Assembly (NCBI RefSeq): GCF_020379485.1
Contig: NC_063452.1
Span: forward strand, 27,906,770 to 27,970,769
Source: Brassica napus
Taxonomy: Eukaryota > Streptophyta > Magnoliopsida > Brassicales > Brassicaceae
Direction of reading: 5' to 3'
DNA length: 64,000 bases
Shown: in pieces, positions 22,479-32,927 of the stretch
Layout: each line of letters starts with the position of its first letter
How positions within the stretch are numbered: position 1 is the stretch's first letter
Made by a program: the position numbers and the translations under genes
Notes under the pieces: generated by a model
What the model saw: the letters and a program-made list of their open reading frames with translations, nothing else
Told to the model about the DNA's origin: nothing
Databases searched by the model: none

Positions 22479-23204
22479 TTTGTCACATTTCTAGTTTTTT
22501 TTTAAATAGTCAAAAATCAGAAAAAGAGAATAAAGAAAATACAGGAAATTTGTTAATATTTTTAGTTTCTTCTTCTTCTTGTATTATACATTTATACACG
22601 GCATGCCGATACATAATTGAAAGATTGTGTTTATTTTTATGCATTTCTTTTATCAAAAGAGAACATAGTTAATAAGTTTTATATATATTAGAAGATTTAT
22701 CTGTGATTTTCAATTTTATGGTAGCATAGGAAGAGTTTGATTGTTATTCTGTATTGGCATTGCAGTGGTACGAATACATCTTGTGTATAGCTTGTTACTA
22801 TTAACTGTACTAAATGCAATCTAAATGGACTAAAATCTTGATTGGTTATTCTGTATTGCAGTGGTATGAATGCAACTTTTTAGTTCTTAATAGGTTTAGT
22901 TTTTTGTTGAATCTTAGAGATGAATTTTTTTAGTAAGTGGTTATTTCATTGGTTGGAAATGTTTTGGCTGATGTGGCATGCTTTATAGGGTTTAAAATTA
23001 ACCCCCTTTTATATCAAGGAGATTGTCAAGTCCTTATAGTTGTGTAAATTGCAATAATTTTTCCTATAATTATATCATCGTTCTTCTGTTCATATTGTCA
23101 CAAAAGCCTCAGTTAGCAATCAAAAACTTGTTCTATTAACTGAACTAACTCGGTTTCTTATTACAGTTACTTGTCATATATAATGGTGAACAAATAGGTA
23201 CGAA
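22479..23204. other. SAUR 3' region and intergenic DNA
   Basis: AT-rich, with no gene. The words TTCTGTATTG...GCAGTGGTA(C/T)GAATGCA occur twice (about 22749 and 22849), suggesting a small duplication. Confidence 0.5.
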
Positions 23205-23221
23205 GCTTCAGTAGCTCAGTT

Positions 23222-23254
<33 letters not shown>

Positions 23255-23278
23255 GAGATTCAACCCCTCCCGGGAGCG
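23205..23278 (+). tRNA. tRNA-Asn (anticodon GTT), possibly decaying
   Basis: 74 bases fold as a tRNA: D-arm region TAGCTCAGTTGGTTAGAGC, and anticodon arm TGTGG-CTGTTAA-CCACA with GTT at 23239-23241. It is close to plant tRNA-Asn in the D and anticodon arms. Oddities are one A-G mismatch in the acceptor stem (GCTTCAG against CGGGAGC) and the T-arm GGAGATTCAACC, where the normally invariant G53-C61 pair is lost. It may be a weak gene or a pseudogene. It sits about 125 bp before the HOP remnant. Confidence 0.65.
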
Positions 23279-23329
23279 TTCTTTTAGTGTTTACTAACTT
23301 TTCTTCTGAACGGGTTTTACGACAACACT

Positions 23330-23702
23330 ATCGACATAGCTGCTTGTTACACAAAAGCTAGGAGCACTACGAGTCTACCGGAGGATTTGAAAGTTGCTGG
23401 GAAATGCACATTGAGATTGACTCTAGTTTCAAAAAGGGATACAGTAGGAAAGGAGCGATTCAGTTTTTTTTTTCATCAAGGAATACGAAAAAGCCATGGA
23501 TACATTGACATATCAAGAACGTCTGAAGCATGATCCTAAGAACCAGGAGTTGTTTGATGGTGTTAGAAATTTCTGCATCTCGTTTATTATTAAGGCTATG
23601 TAATCCGAGTCAGTGTGAAGCATATAGACAAAGCGAACCAGGGTGATCTGGCGCCAGTAGAATTGAAGGATAGACAAGCAAAGGCAATGCAAGATCTAGA
23701 TA
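23330..23702 (+). pseudogene. HOP: HOP/STI1 co-chaperone remnant (TPR region)
   Basis: Translation in shifting frames matches the last TPR domain of plant Hsp70-Hsp90 organising protein: AACYTK, then IDSSFKKGYSRKGAIQ, then FFIKEYEKAMDT, LKHDPKNQELFDGV, then after an intron scar VKHIDKANQGDLAP and VELKDRQAKAMQD. HOP normally bridges HSP70 and HSP90 in the cytosol. The intron acceptor CAG before VKHIDKA is kept at about 23612, so this is a decayed genuine gene, not a processed copy. It carries frameshifts and in-frame stops, and a poly-T run near 23463 replaces coding bases. The C-terminus is found about 6 kb away at 29904-30002, after a transposon insertion. Confidence 0.85.
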
Positions 23703-23858
23703 TTGGGGGTGATTGGTTGGGTCGTAGGAGCTGACTTTAGCTTTAATATTAATCTACAGCCTTTAAATCACCGATCGTGCTTTATCTTGTTTTTTAAAAC
23801 TACATCCAAAAATTAAAAAAATGGCTGTAAAAGCCTTATTTTCTAAATCCCTATCTTT

Positions 23859-24674
23859 TGTTGGGGAAAGTCACACGGCGCAGCGAAAATACTAATGGTC
23901 GTGTTCTCATGACCTTGTGCGAACCTGTGAGGAAAATACTTCGATGATGGCAAGATATCAAAGTTGCGATAACTAAATGAGACACACAATTTTTACGTGG
24001 AAAACCTCCTCGATGTGAGAAGGAAAAACCACGGGACCGTAGTCTACTCAAAAATCCACTATATAAATGGTATGAGTACAACCACGTCCTCCCTGTTCAA
24101 CAGCCTGAACAGAACAGAGAGTCTAGCTACAAAGAGCTATCTCCAACACAAACAACAAAAACAAGAGAGCAACACAAAGCTTCAAAACCGGCAGCAACCA
24201 AACGACCTCAGCTCACAAAGATTCCGGCTTCCAGAAATTAATCTAACCGTACAAATCCAAGATAAACAAGTCGACAATACCTCTGCCAAATTTCAGCTCA
24301 ATAAGAGAAGATCTCACCGTTGGATTTACCAAACACTCAAGACTGCTCTGCTGAAGAACTATGGCGACCAGCTTCAAGACAACTCAGACAACAGAAGATC
24401 CAACCGTTGAAATCCAAATCCCTTCGGTAAACCTCTAACCCACTGACTGAAGAAGCTTCCCCCAAAATATCAGCCCGATCAGGATCCGTTTGACCCTCCA
24501 AATCCAGTCTTGAAACCACCTTACAAGTTTTCTCCTTCTCTCTCTTTTTCTCCTTTCTCTCTCTTTTGTTTCTTTTTGTCAAAACTCTATTATTGTGTCA
24601 AGTGCCAAAGGGGAGCATTAATTATTTCTTAAGTTCACCCCAATTGGTCCTCTCCATCTAGGAGGGACCCAACA
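23859..24674 (-). repeat. 3' LTR of the complete copia element
   Basis: 816 bp, TGTTGGGG...CCCAACA. Identical in length to the partner LTR. Confidence 0.95.
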
Positions 24675-24690
24675 AACTCCCCCTCCAACT
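24675..24690 (-). other. Polypurine tract of the copia element
   Basis: On the minus strand, GGAGGGGGAGTTTG directly precedes the 3' LTR, the expected plus-strand priming site. Confidence 0.85.
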
Positions 24691-25240
24691 AGATGGAAGA
24701 GACAGCCATTCCGGCTATCCCTCGGCATACTTCAAGCTTCCCCCTCGGCAAGGACTTTGTCATCATATCAACTCCATTATCATCCGTATGAACTTTTGCA
24801 AGTTCCACTTCCTTAGAAGCAACCACATCATGTATCCAATGATACCTCCTCTGAATGTGTTTTGACTTCGAATGAAATGTAGAATTCTTCCCGAGACAAA
24901 TAGCGCTTTGACTATCACAAAGCAACACATACTTTTCTTGCTTGAAACCGATCTCTTCACAGAAGTTCTTCATCCACAACAGTTCTTTACAAGCTTCAAC
25001 TGCAGCAATGAACTCTGCCTCAGTGGTAGATAGTGCAACACACTTTTGCAACCTTGACTGCCATGCCACAGCTCCACCCGCAAATGTTACCAAGTAACCC
25101 GAAGTAGATTTGCTAGAATCAGCATCTCCCGACATGTCAGAATCAGTGTAACTGACAAGCAATGACTTCTTACCTCCAAATGTAATCTTCAAATTAGAAG
25201 TCCCTCTGAGATATCTCAAATCCACTTCACAGCATTCCAA
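24689..25240 (-). pseudogene. copia RNase H domain (end of pol)
   Basis: 183 codons carry the copia RNase H pattern: SYTDSDMSGDADSSKSTSGY, AVAWQSRLQKCVALSTTEAE, CDSQSAICLGKN and the terminal MMTKSLPRGKLEVC. The preceding pol frame stops at KWI near 25216-25230. The family pattern continues straight into LRYLRGTSNLKITF, so only one base separates this from the rest of pol. Confidence 0.9.
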
Positions 25241-27687
25241 TGTTCTCTTCCCGGATTGGAGAGAAACCTGCTGACAACTCCAACGGCGTAGGCTAAATCC
25301 GGTCTTGTACAGACCATGACATACATCAAACTACCCACTGCAGAAGCATACGGAACCTTCGCCATATCTTCCTTCTCCGCATATGTCTTCGGACTTTGTT
25401 GACTGCTCAGTCTTAAGTGTGGAGCAAGATGAGTACTCAACACTTTAGACTTGTCCATGTGAAACCGCTTAAGTACTTTTTCAATGTACTTCTCCTGAGA
25501 TAAGTGAATCAGCTTCTCACCTCTATCCCGAATAATTCTCATACCAAGAATCTGTTTCGCTGGACCCATATCTTTCATGGCAAATGACTCACTGAGCTGC
25601 TCTTTCAACTCCTTAATTTTGTCCATGTTCCTGCCCACAATCAACATATCATCGACATACAGCAACAAGATGATAAAATCATCCTCACCGAACACCTTCA
25701 CAAATACACAATGGTCTGAATCAGTCTCTGCATAACCATGCTCCCCCATAACAGACTTGAACTTCATGTACCACTGCCTTGGTGCTTGCTTCAATCCATA
25801 AAGGCTTTTCTTCAAGCGGCAAACCAAATTTTCTTTGCCCTTTTGCACATAGCCTTCCGGTTGTTCCATGTAGATCTCTTCCTCCAAATTACCATGAAGG
25901 AAAGCAGTCTTCACGTCCATTTGCTCAACCTCTAGATCAAGGCTCGCTGCCAATCCAAGTACAACCCGAATGGATGACATCTTCACAACAGGAGAAAAGA
26001 TTTCATCATAATCAATTCCCTTCTTTTGGCTGTAGCCTTTCACAACCAATCTAGCCTTGTGTCGAGGTGGCAAATTATCATCCTCATGCTTAATTCTGTA
26101 CACCCACTTATTAAGCAGAGCCTTCTTGCCCTTAGGCAATTCCACCAACTCAAAAGTATGGTTCTCCTCAAAAGAATCCATCTCCTCATCCATGGCTCCA
26201 AACCACTTATCCTTGTGTTCATCCTCCAAAGCTTCATCATAGCTTTCAGGCTCTCCCCCATCAGTAAGTAATACATACTCACTAGGATCATACCTTGTCG
26301 ACGGTTTAAGACCTCTCTCGGATCTTCTAACAATAGTAGGTTGGTTCTCAGCAGCTGGTGTCTCACCATGATCGTCACCATGATCACCACTACCATCTTC
26401 ATGTGCGGGAGCATCTGCACTGGGTGTATTATCCTGAACTTCAACCTCAACCTCACCGTGAACCGATGTAGAAGGAGTAGCCTCTGTATCGATCAAACCC
26501 TCAAAAATCTGAGTTGGCTTTTTGGACTTGTCAATGTCCTTAATCGTTTGATCTTCCATAAACACAACATCTCTGCTCCTTACGAGCTTCCTCTCAACGG
26601 GATCATAAAATCTGTACCCGAACTCATCATGACCATAACCGATGAACACACACTGCCGCGACTTCATCTCAAGCTTCGATCTATCAACCTTGGGAATATG
26701 AACAAATGCCTTACACCCAAAGACCCTCAAGTGACTGTAAGAAACATCCTTACCAGTCCAAACCCTCTCTGGAACATCACCATCCAATGGAGCACTTGGT
26801 GACAAATTCAGCACATGAACCACCGTGTTCAAAGCTTCTGCCCAGAAAGTCATCGATAAGCCTGACTGTGAGATCAAACATCTCATCCTCTCGACAATCG
26901 TCCGATTCATCCTTTCAGCCAACCCATTCAACTGTGGAGTATGAGGTGGCGTGAACTGATGCCTTATTCCATGCTCTTTGCAATAAGCATCAAATGGTCC
27001 AAGATACTCTCCACCATTATCACTGCGGATACACTTCAGCTTCTTCCCCGTTTGTCTCTCAACCAATGCCACAAAGTGCTTGAAATATCCCAGCACCTGA
27101 TCCTTCGTCCTCATAGGAAATACCCACGACTTCCTTGAATGATCATCAATAAAAGTCACAAAATATGATGCGCCGCCAAGAGATCTTGTCTTCATTGGAC
27201 CACACACATCTGAGTGTACCAAATCCAGTACCTCGGGTTTCCTAGAAGGTGCGGAAGACTTGAAAGATACCCTGTGTTGTTTTCCCGCAAAGCAATGCGA
27301 ACACTTCTGTAGGTGCAAACCAGAGATTCCTGGAATCACCTCATTCTTAGACAACACAGTCATTCCCTTCTCACTCATGTGACCGAGTCTCTTATGCCAT
27401 AACTCCATGGCATTATTATTCTCCACCGCATTAACAACATCTTTGGAGACCTTAGCCTGCATCCAATAGAAAGATGAAGACTTCTCACCTCGAGCCACAA
27501 TCAAAGAACCGCGAGAGAGCTTCCATTTACCACCACCGTGCAAACTGAAATAGCCCTCATCATCAAGTCTTCCCGTCGATATCAGATTCATCCTAATATC
27601 AGGAACATGCTTAACATCCTTAAGCACCAGCCTAGTACCAAGACTAGTCTCCAAGCAAACATCACCAATGCCAGCAACCTGAGCCAT
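25216..27687 (-). pseudogene. copia pol: protease end, integrase, reverse transcriptase
   Basis: 823 codons. The integrase zinc site is H98/H103/C129/C132 (LWHKRLGHM...KCSHC). The integrase catalytic triad is D160 (HSDVCGP), D223 (RSDNGGEY) and E258 (GLAERMN). Reverse transcriptase motifs are QMDVKTAFLHGNLEEEIYME and the catalytic YVDDMLIVG box. All active-site residues are present, so the domains look recently functional. It is cut off from gag-protease by a one-base shift near 27690 and from RNase H by one near 25230. The opening Met is internal, not a true start. Confidence 0.92.
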
Positions 27688-28643
27688 CGCATCATTCCCA
27701 TCTTCACAGAACCATAATTACCCGTAGTATAGGTAGAAAACAAATCCCGCTGTGATGTAGCATGAGTAGTAGCTCCACTGTCAATCACCCAACTGGTGTC
27801 CTGGCATGCGACATTAATGGCATCACCCTCAAGAAGAATGAGAAACTGATCTTCGGTGAGAGTCACCCGATCCACCTTTTCTTCTTGATTTCCTTGCTGC
27901 TTGTTTTTCAACTTCCAGCAATCCTTCTTCATGTGCCCTTTCTTATGACAGAAGTAGCACTCCATATTAGCAAATCTATTAGACTTGCTCCTGCTCCTGT
28001 TCTTGTCTCTCTTGGGATCTCTACTTGTACTTCTCCCCCTTGACTCAGTAACAAAGACATCTGAACGCGAACTGCTAGCATTCGACTGCCTTCTTGTTTC
28101 CTCATTAAGAACACTGTTCTTCACTGAATCCATCGAAATAACACCTTCCGACGCGGAGTTACAAAGAGACATCCTGAAAACCTCCCAAGAGTCCGGTAAA
28201 GTACCGAGAAGCCACAGACCGTGAATCTCATCATCAAACTTGATGCCCATATCAGACAACTTGTTGAGCAATCCCTGAAACGCATTCAAGTGATCTGTCA
28301 TCGGAGTCCCCTCCTGATACCTCAGCTCAATCAACTTCTTGATCATGTACATCTTGTTGTTTCCGGTCTTCCTAGCATATAACTGCTCCAGCTTCTTCCA
28401 CAAAGAACGAGCATCCGTCTCAGTCTCAATGTGATGCAACACATTATCATCTACCCACTGCCTTATCAACCCACACACTTGGCGATGCTGCAGCTTCCAC
28501 TCTTCATCCGTCTTCTTCTCAGGTTTCTGCTCCTCGAAGACTGGAACATGGAATTCTTTAACAAAGAGCAAATCCTCCATCTTGCCCTTCCATAGATGAT
28601 AGTTAGCACCATTCAAGCTTATCATCCTGCTCATATTTTCCAT
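27588..28643 (-). pseudogene. copia gag and protease start
   Basis: The frame starts MENMSRMISLNGANYHLWKG, typical of Tnt1-94-like gag, about 75 bp inside the 5' LTR. A CCHC zinc knuckle lies at residues 229-242 (CYFCHKKGHMKKDC). The aspartic-protease active site DSGA is at about residue 288. After about residue 316 the frame leaves the family pattern (GSVKMG then unrelated residues), marking a one-base indel near 27690. The protease continues in the pol frame. Confidence 0.92.
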
Positions 28644-28701
28644 CTTTCACACAAGCAAATAACAACCCAAAGTTATCAAAACCAAAGCTCTAAAACCAGA
28701 A

Positions 28702-28713
28702 GCTCTGATACCA
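28702..28713 (-). other. Primer-binding site of the copia element
   Basis: On the minus strand TGGTATCAGAGC, four bases inside the 5' LTR. It is complementary to the 3' end of initiator tRNA-Met, the standard primer of plant copia elements. Confidence 0.95.
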
Positions 28714-28716
28714 CAC

Positions 28717-29532
28717 TGTTGGGGAAAGTCACACGGCGCAGCGGAAATACTAATGGTCGTGTTCCCCCGACCTTGTGCGAACCTGTGAGGAAAATACTTC
28801 GACGATGGCAAGATATCAAAGTTGCGATAACTAAATGAGACACACAATTTTTACGTGGAAAACCTCCTCGATGTGAGAAGGAAAAACCACGGGACCGTAG
28901 TCCACTCAAAAATCCACTATATAAATGGTATGAGTACAACCACGTCCTCCCTGTTCAACTGCCTGAACAGAACATAGAGTCTAGCTACAAAGAGCTATCT
29001 CCAACACAAACAACAACAACAAGAGAGCAACACAAAGCTTCAAAACCGGCAGCAAACAAACGACCTCAGATCACAAAGATTCCGGCTTCCAGAAACTAAT
29101 CTAACCATACAAATCCAAGATAAACAAGTCGACAATACCTCTGCCAAATTTCAACTCAATAAGAGAAGATCTCACCGTTGGATTTACCAAACACTCAAGA
29201 CTGCTCTGCTGAAGAACTATTGCGACCAGCTTCAAGAAAACTCAGACAACAGAAGATCCAACCGTTGAAATCCAAATCCCTTCGGTGAAACCCTAACCCA
29301 GTGACTGAAGAAGCTTCTCCCAAAATATCAGCCCGATCAGGATCCGTTTGACCCTCCAAATCCAGTCTTGAAATCACCTTACGAGTTTTCTCCTTCTCTC
29401 TCTTTTTCTCCTTTCTCTCTCTTTTGTTTCTTTTTGTCAAAACTCTATTATTGTGTCAAGTGCCAAAGGGGAGCATTAATTATTTCTTAAGTTCACCCCA
29501 ATTGGTCCTCTCCATCTAGGAGGGACCCAACA
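28717..29532 (-). repeat. 5' LTR of the complete copia element
   Basis: 816 bp with TG...CA ends, adjacent to the primer-binding site. The right edge is followed by the TCTTT target duplication. Confidence 0.95.
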
Positions 29533-29792
29533 TCTTTTTGGTTCTAGAAAATATACTAATGTAGCAATCAATTTTAAAGCTACATCACTTACAGTTAAAT
29601 CAAAAAATCATACTGCCTAAATTCTACATAAATTCTACAGTAAAGTTTCCGTGGTTACCGTATGAACAATTACTCCCATACAATGACGCAACAGGTAAAT
29701 ATGGAAGTGAAAATTTTGTCTAAGATTTTATTTCGAACTTACAAGCTGATCTCTAGAAGTGTTTAACCGTTGCAGGTAAAACGTGATTAATT

Positions 29793-29864
29793 GGGGATGT
29801 AGCTCAAATGGTACAGCCCTCTCTTTGCATGCGAGAGGCACAGGGTTCGATGTCCACATCTCCA
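29793..29864 (+). pseudogene. tRNA-Ala-like pseudogene (anticodon TGC)
   Basis: 72 bases start GGGGATGTAGCTCAAATGG and end CATCTCCA, with a complete 7-bp acceptor stem. The anticodon loop TTTGCAT has TGC at 29826-29828. One anticodon-stem pair is lost (CTCTC against GCGAG), and the T-arm 3' strand is damaged and one base short, so function is doubtful. It lies in what was probably the last intron of the HOP gene. Confidence 0.6.
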
Positions 29865-29903
29865 AATTTAATTGTTTTGTTTCTTTCCTTTTTCATTAAA
29901 AAT

Positions 29904-30002
29904 GTACTGGTTGGTTTTCAAGAGAACCCAAAAGCTGCACAGGAACATATGATAAACAAGATACAGAAGCTGGTTAGTGCCGGTATATTTCTTTTTTGGT
30001 AA
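29904..30002 (+). pseudogene. HOP: HOP/STI1 C-terminal exon remnant
   Basis: Translation gives VLVGFQENPKAAQEHM followed by INKIQKLVSAGI and a stop. This is the conserved C-terminus of plant HOP (the end of the DP2-type region). A few residues between HM and NKIQ are missing compared with the family, and the last residues differ. The rest of the C-terminal domain between KAMQD (23702) and this exon is not found and is replaced by the MITE/copia insertion. Confidence 0.88.
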
Positions 30003-30889
30003 ATCGGTTATTACTGAACGGTCATCAGTTTTGTGTGCAAATTCTCACCGTGCTGTTTTGATATTTGGTTAAAGAATTTATCAAAGAGTGTTCTCTTTGT
30101 TTTATTTTATTTTTACGTCTTGGAATCTTTTCAAAGAGTCTGAGTTTAAATTTTAAAGCTAAAAAGCTGTGAATCTTGTTCCTGCTGTATCCGCTTTATG
30201 CACGTTATGGTGACTTGAGATCTGTACAATCTATCCAGACCACTAATCAGTTTAGAAATTAGAGCAGCTTTTCTCTAAAGGGTGAACTATCGTTTAACGA
30301 GACACAAAGTGGAGTGTTTGTGGAGCAGAGGGTTTTAGTGCCTTGATTCCGCGCGTTTTGGACCGGCTGAAGTTTGATGTTGCCTGGTTTAATCACAATT
30401 TGGTCTTATGGTCGGGTCGGCTAATCCACCGGTTACTTATTAATAAGGGTTTCACATGAGATCTGGCCGATCCTAAAAATGGTTTTTATAGTAACCTTAA
30501 TTAATCATTCTCGACAGGTTTACCAATATGACACAAGTTAATTGAAAGAGATTATGAATTTTCCTAATAAATATTATTTGGTTGAATCACAAGTACACAA
30601 CACAATGGGAGGTGAAAGGGTAGCAAAAGTCATTGTTCATTTAATCAAAATGCTTTTCAGGAGATAAGGGAAGCAATAGTACTAAAAACATCATAAATGA
30701 GGATACATCTAACTATCTAAGTGCATGTTTCGTAAATGTGGCAATAAGCTAGTTTTTTTTATCTTTCACATATGGTAACCTAATTCGTGTACATGACTAC
30801 TCTCAGCTCTCAAGTCCACTTCTCCTTGTGCTCTTACTTTCCCAAAAGCTAATAATTTGAAAGTTTGTTTAAATTAATTAAAAGAGCAC
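30003..30889. other. Intergenic DNA
   Basis: No gene or element edge is recognised. Base composition is moderate near 30240-30430, but no frame is open there. Confidence 0.4.
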
Positions 30890-31637
30890 CAGTGTTTTGA
30901 AACTTGACCACGGGTTTTGAAACCCTACCCAGATCCGCGGTCGGACCGTAAAATCCGGTGATCCGGCTTGTAATCCGGTTTGGATTTTAGGAAAAACTCA
31001 TTATTTAAAAATCCGGTAAACCCCACAAAAAACCGTTAAAATCCGAAGTCCGGCTACTGGTTGAATCAATAAGTAACTTTTAATTATTATTTTTTGAATT
31101 TTTCCGTTACACTATTACAATCTATTTTGTATTCTTTTTAAGAAGTTAATTTTTTAGTTTCTTTCAAAAATAAAGAAAAATCACATGATCATGTGGATTC
31201 TATTAACAAAACTAGTTGATGTAATTTGGCATTAGTTTATTTTTCTTGTCGATAGTTTATTACAATTTTATATTTTATTTTTGGTTTATTTTGGATTTAA
31301 AGTTGAATTTTATTATCACACTAGAAATTTAAATACTTATAGATTTTAAGTCTTGATATATTTTTATTCTATGTCATAACTCTTAACTTGTTACAATATT
31401 GTTAAAGAGTCTATTTTTTGTATGTGAAATTAAAATAAAAATAAAGAAAACTAAAGTTAAGTATTTTCCAAAGGGTTTTTAAAACATAAAACATTTCTTA
31501 TATTTTTCAATAGCTAATATTTTATTATATAATAAAATTATTTAATTTATTAACTCGCGGTTTGCCTGCGGTCGACCCAATAACTGGTGATCCAGTAAGT
31601 TGTCTAGTTCAGTGTCTGGTCGGGTTTCAAAACATTG
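30890..31637. mobile_element. hAT-like MITE with 8-bp target duplication
   Basis: Terminal inverted repeats: CAGTGTTTTGAAACTTGACC at the left; the right end reads as its imperfect complement (GGTCGGGTTTCAAAACATTG). The flanking 8 bp are AAGAGCAC and AGGAGCAC (7/8). The interior has CCGGT-rich ends and an AT-rich core and no coding sequence. 748 bp. Confidence 0.85.
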
Positions 31638-31660
31638 AGGAGCACTCAAATATCCAAAAA

Positions 31661-31768
31661 TTTGATAAGTATCTTCCTACCTGCTCCCAAATTGGCAAAA
31701 GTTATATAGCTTAAATTTGATAAGTATCTTCCCACCTGCTCCCAAATTGGCAAAAGTTATATAGCTTA
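31661..31768. repeat. 55-bp tandem duplication
   Basis: Two copies beginning TTTGATAAGTATCTTCC at 31661 and 31716, with one visible substitution. Confidence 0.95.
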
Positions 31769-32927
31769 TGTGTAAAGAAGTAATGCATTCTCATCATGGA
31801 TATATCATATGTTTTTTAAATCTGATTAGTGCTCAACCTTTCTATCTGCATGTTATGACTTGTTTGTGATATTAAAAAAAAAAAACTCAAAAACAGCACT
31901 GGTTATTCAAGGTGGTTCAAAACGGTAAAAGTAACTGTTTGTACAATTCAATTATATACGATTTCTGGCGTATATGTTAATTTGCAAGAATAGCTTATCC
32001 TATTGTTTAATTTCACTTGCTATGTTTTTTTCGCTTAAATCCAAAAATATATTTGAACCAGTTAATCCAGAATCTTAATTAAAGTAATCAACTCAAAGGT
32101 AAACTAAAGTAACTAACTCAATCGGTTTGATTAAGAAACCCCAACTCCGAATACAATGAGTAAACTTGGAGACTTGGAAAAGAAAAATAGAAGAACACTT
32201 TCTTGATTGATGAAGACAGTTTGTTCTCTAACTATAGGAGAACGAACTCCATATCTCTGTTTCTTTAATTGTGCAATTGTTTCCCTTGTTTGTGGGATTG
32301 TTTAATGATCCACTTATGCATCTTCCCTTTTGTTAAAATGACACGATAATAATGGGATCAAACATATACATATTGGCACAGTGCGCCGTGATGTGGGTTG
32401 GCCAAAACTTTTAGAGGTCAAAAACGATATCTTGTTGTTTAATAATTACTTTTCCAACTCTATAATGATAGTCTATGAAATTATTATAACTATATAAATA
32501 CACTAAAAAATAAATTTCCAAAAATGGTCTTAAGCAACGGTTCAAGGCTCTGAAACATTGATCTTTGCCTCTAAATTTTGTAGAAGTAATACGCATAGCC
32601 ATAAACTTTTGTTAATTACGTTTATTAAGTCTTTAATCTTTATTAAATATTTATAATCTCCAACATTTCATGGGGCGGCTCTGTATAAAAATAAGATGTT
32701 TTTAGCAAATGGTATTTGAGATGTCGTAATATTAATTTTCTGCAGAAAGTTAAATAAAAACGAGTCGATCTAGCTCGTAATTTTGTGACCATTTTCCCAT
32801 AAATCCAATCATCATCATTGTTCACTCTTCTCAACACCATGGTAAAGGCATAAACATCACAGTAATACATAAATACAAACTATCATTAAGAGACATAAAC
32901 AAAACCAGAAGAAATGACAAAACCTAA
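31769..32927. other. Intergenic DNA 3' of the PMEI gene
   Basis: AT-rich, with no gene supported. The part nearest 32927 probably contains the PMEI 3' untranslated region. Confidence 0.5.

Larger units (their letters stand above)
23859..29532 (-). mobile_element. Complete Ty1/copia retrotransposon (Tnt1-94-like)
   Basis: Two 816-bp LTRs (23859-24674, 28717-29532) are flanked by a perfect 5-bp target duplication TCTTT (23854-23858, 29533-29537). The order on the minus strand is 5' LTR, primer-binding site, gag, protease, integrase, reverse transcriptase, RNase H, polypurine tract, 3' LTR. By eye the LTRs differ at roughly 24 of 816 positions, so the insertion is moderately old. Two single-base frame breaks (near 27690 and 25230) inactivate the polyprotein. 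It lies inside the MITE that disrupts HOP. Confidence 0.95.
23705..29677. mobile_element. Inverted-repeat MITE split by the copia insertion (tentative)
   Basis: The left flank from 23705 (GGGGGTGATTGGTT) and the right flank ending about 29677 (...CAATTACTCCC) are imperfect inverted repeats on the two sides of the copia element. Without the copia the element would be about 300 bp (154 bp left, 145 bp right). It lies between the two HOP fragments. Target duplication is unclear. Confidence 0.45.

Noticed and set aside
26040..26456. 138-codon minus frame within copia pol
   Set aside because: Shadow of the pol frame, which has clear domains.
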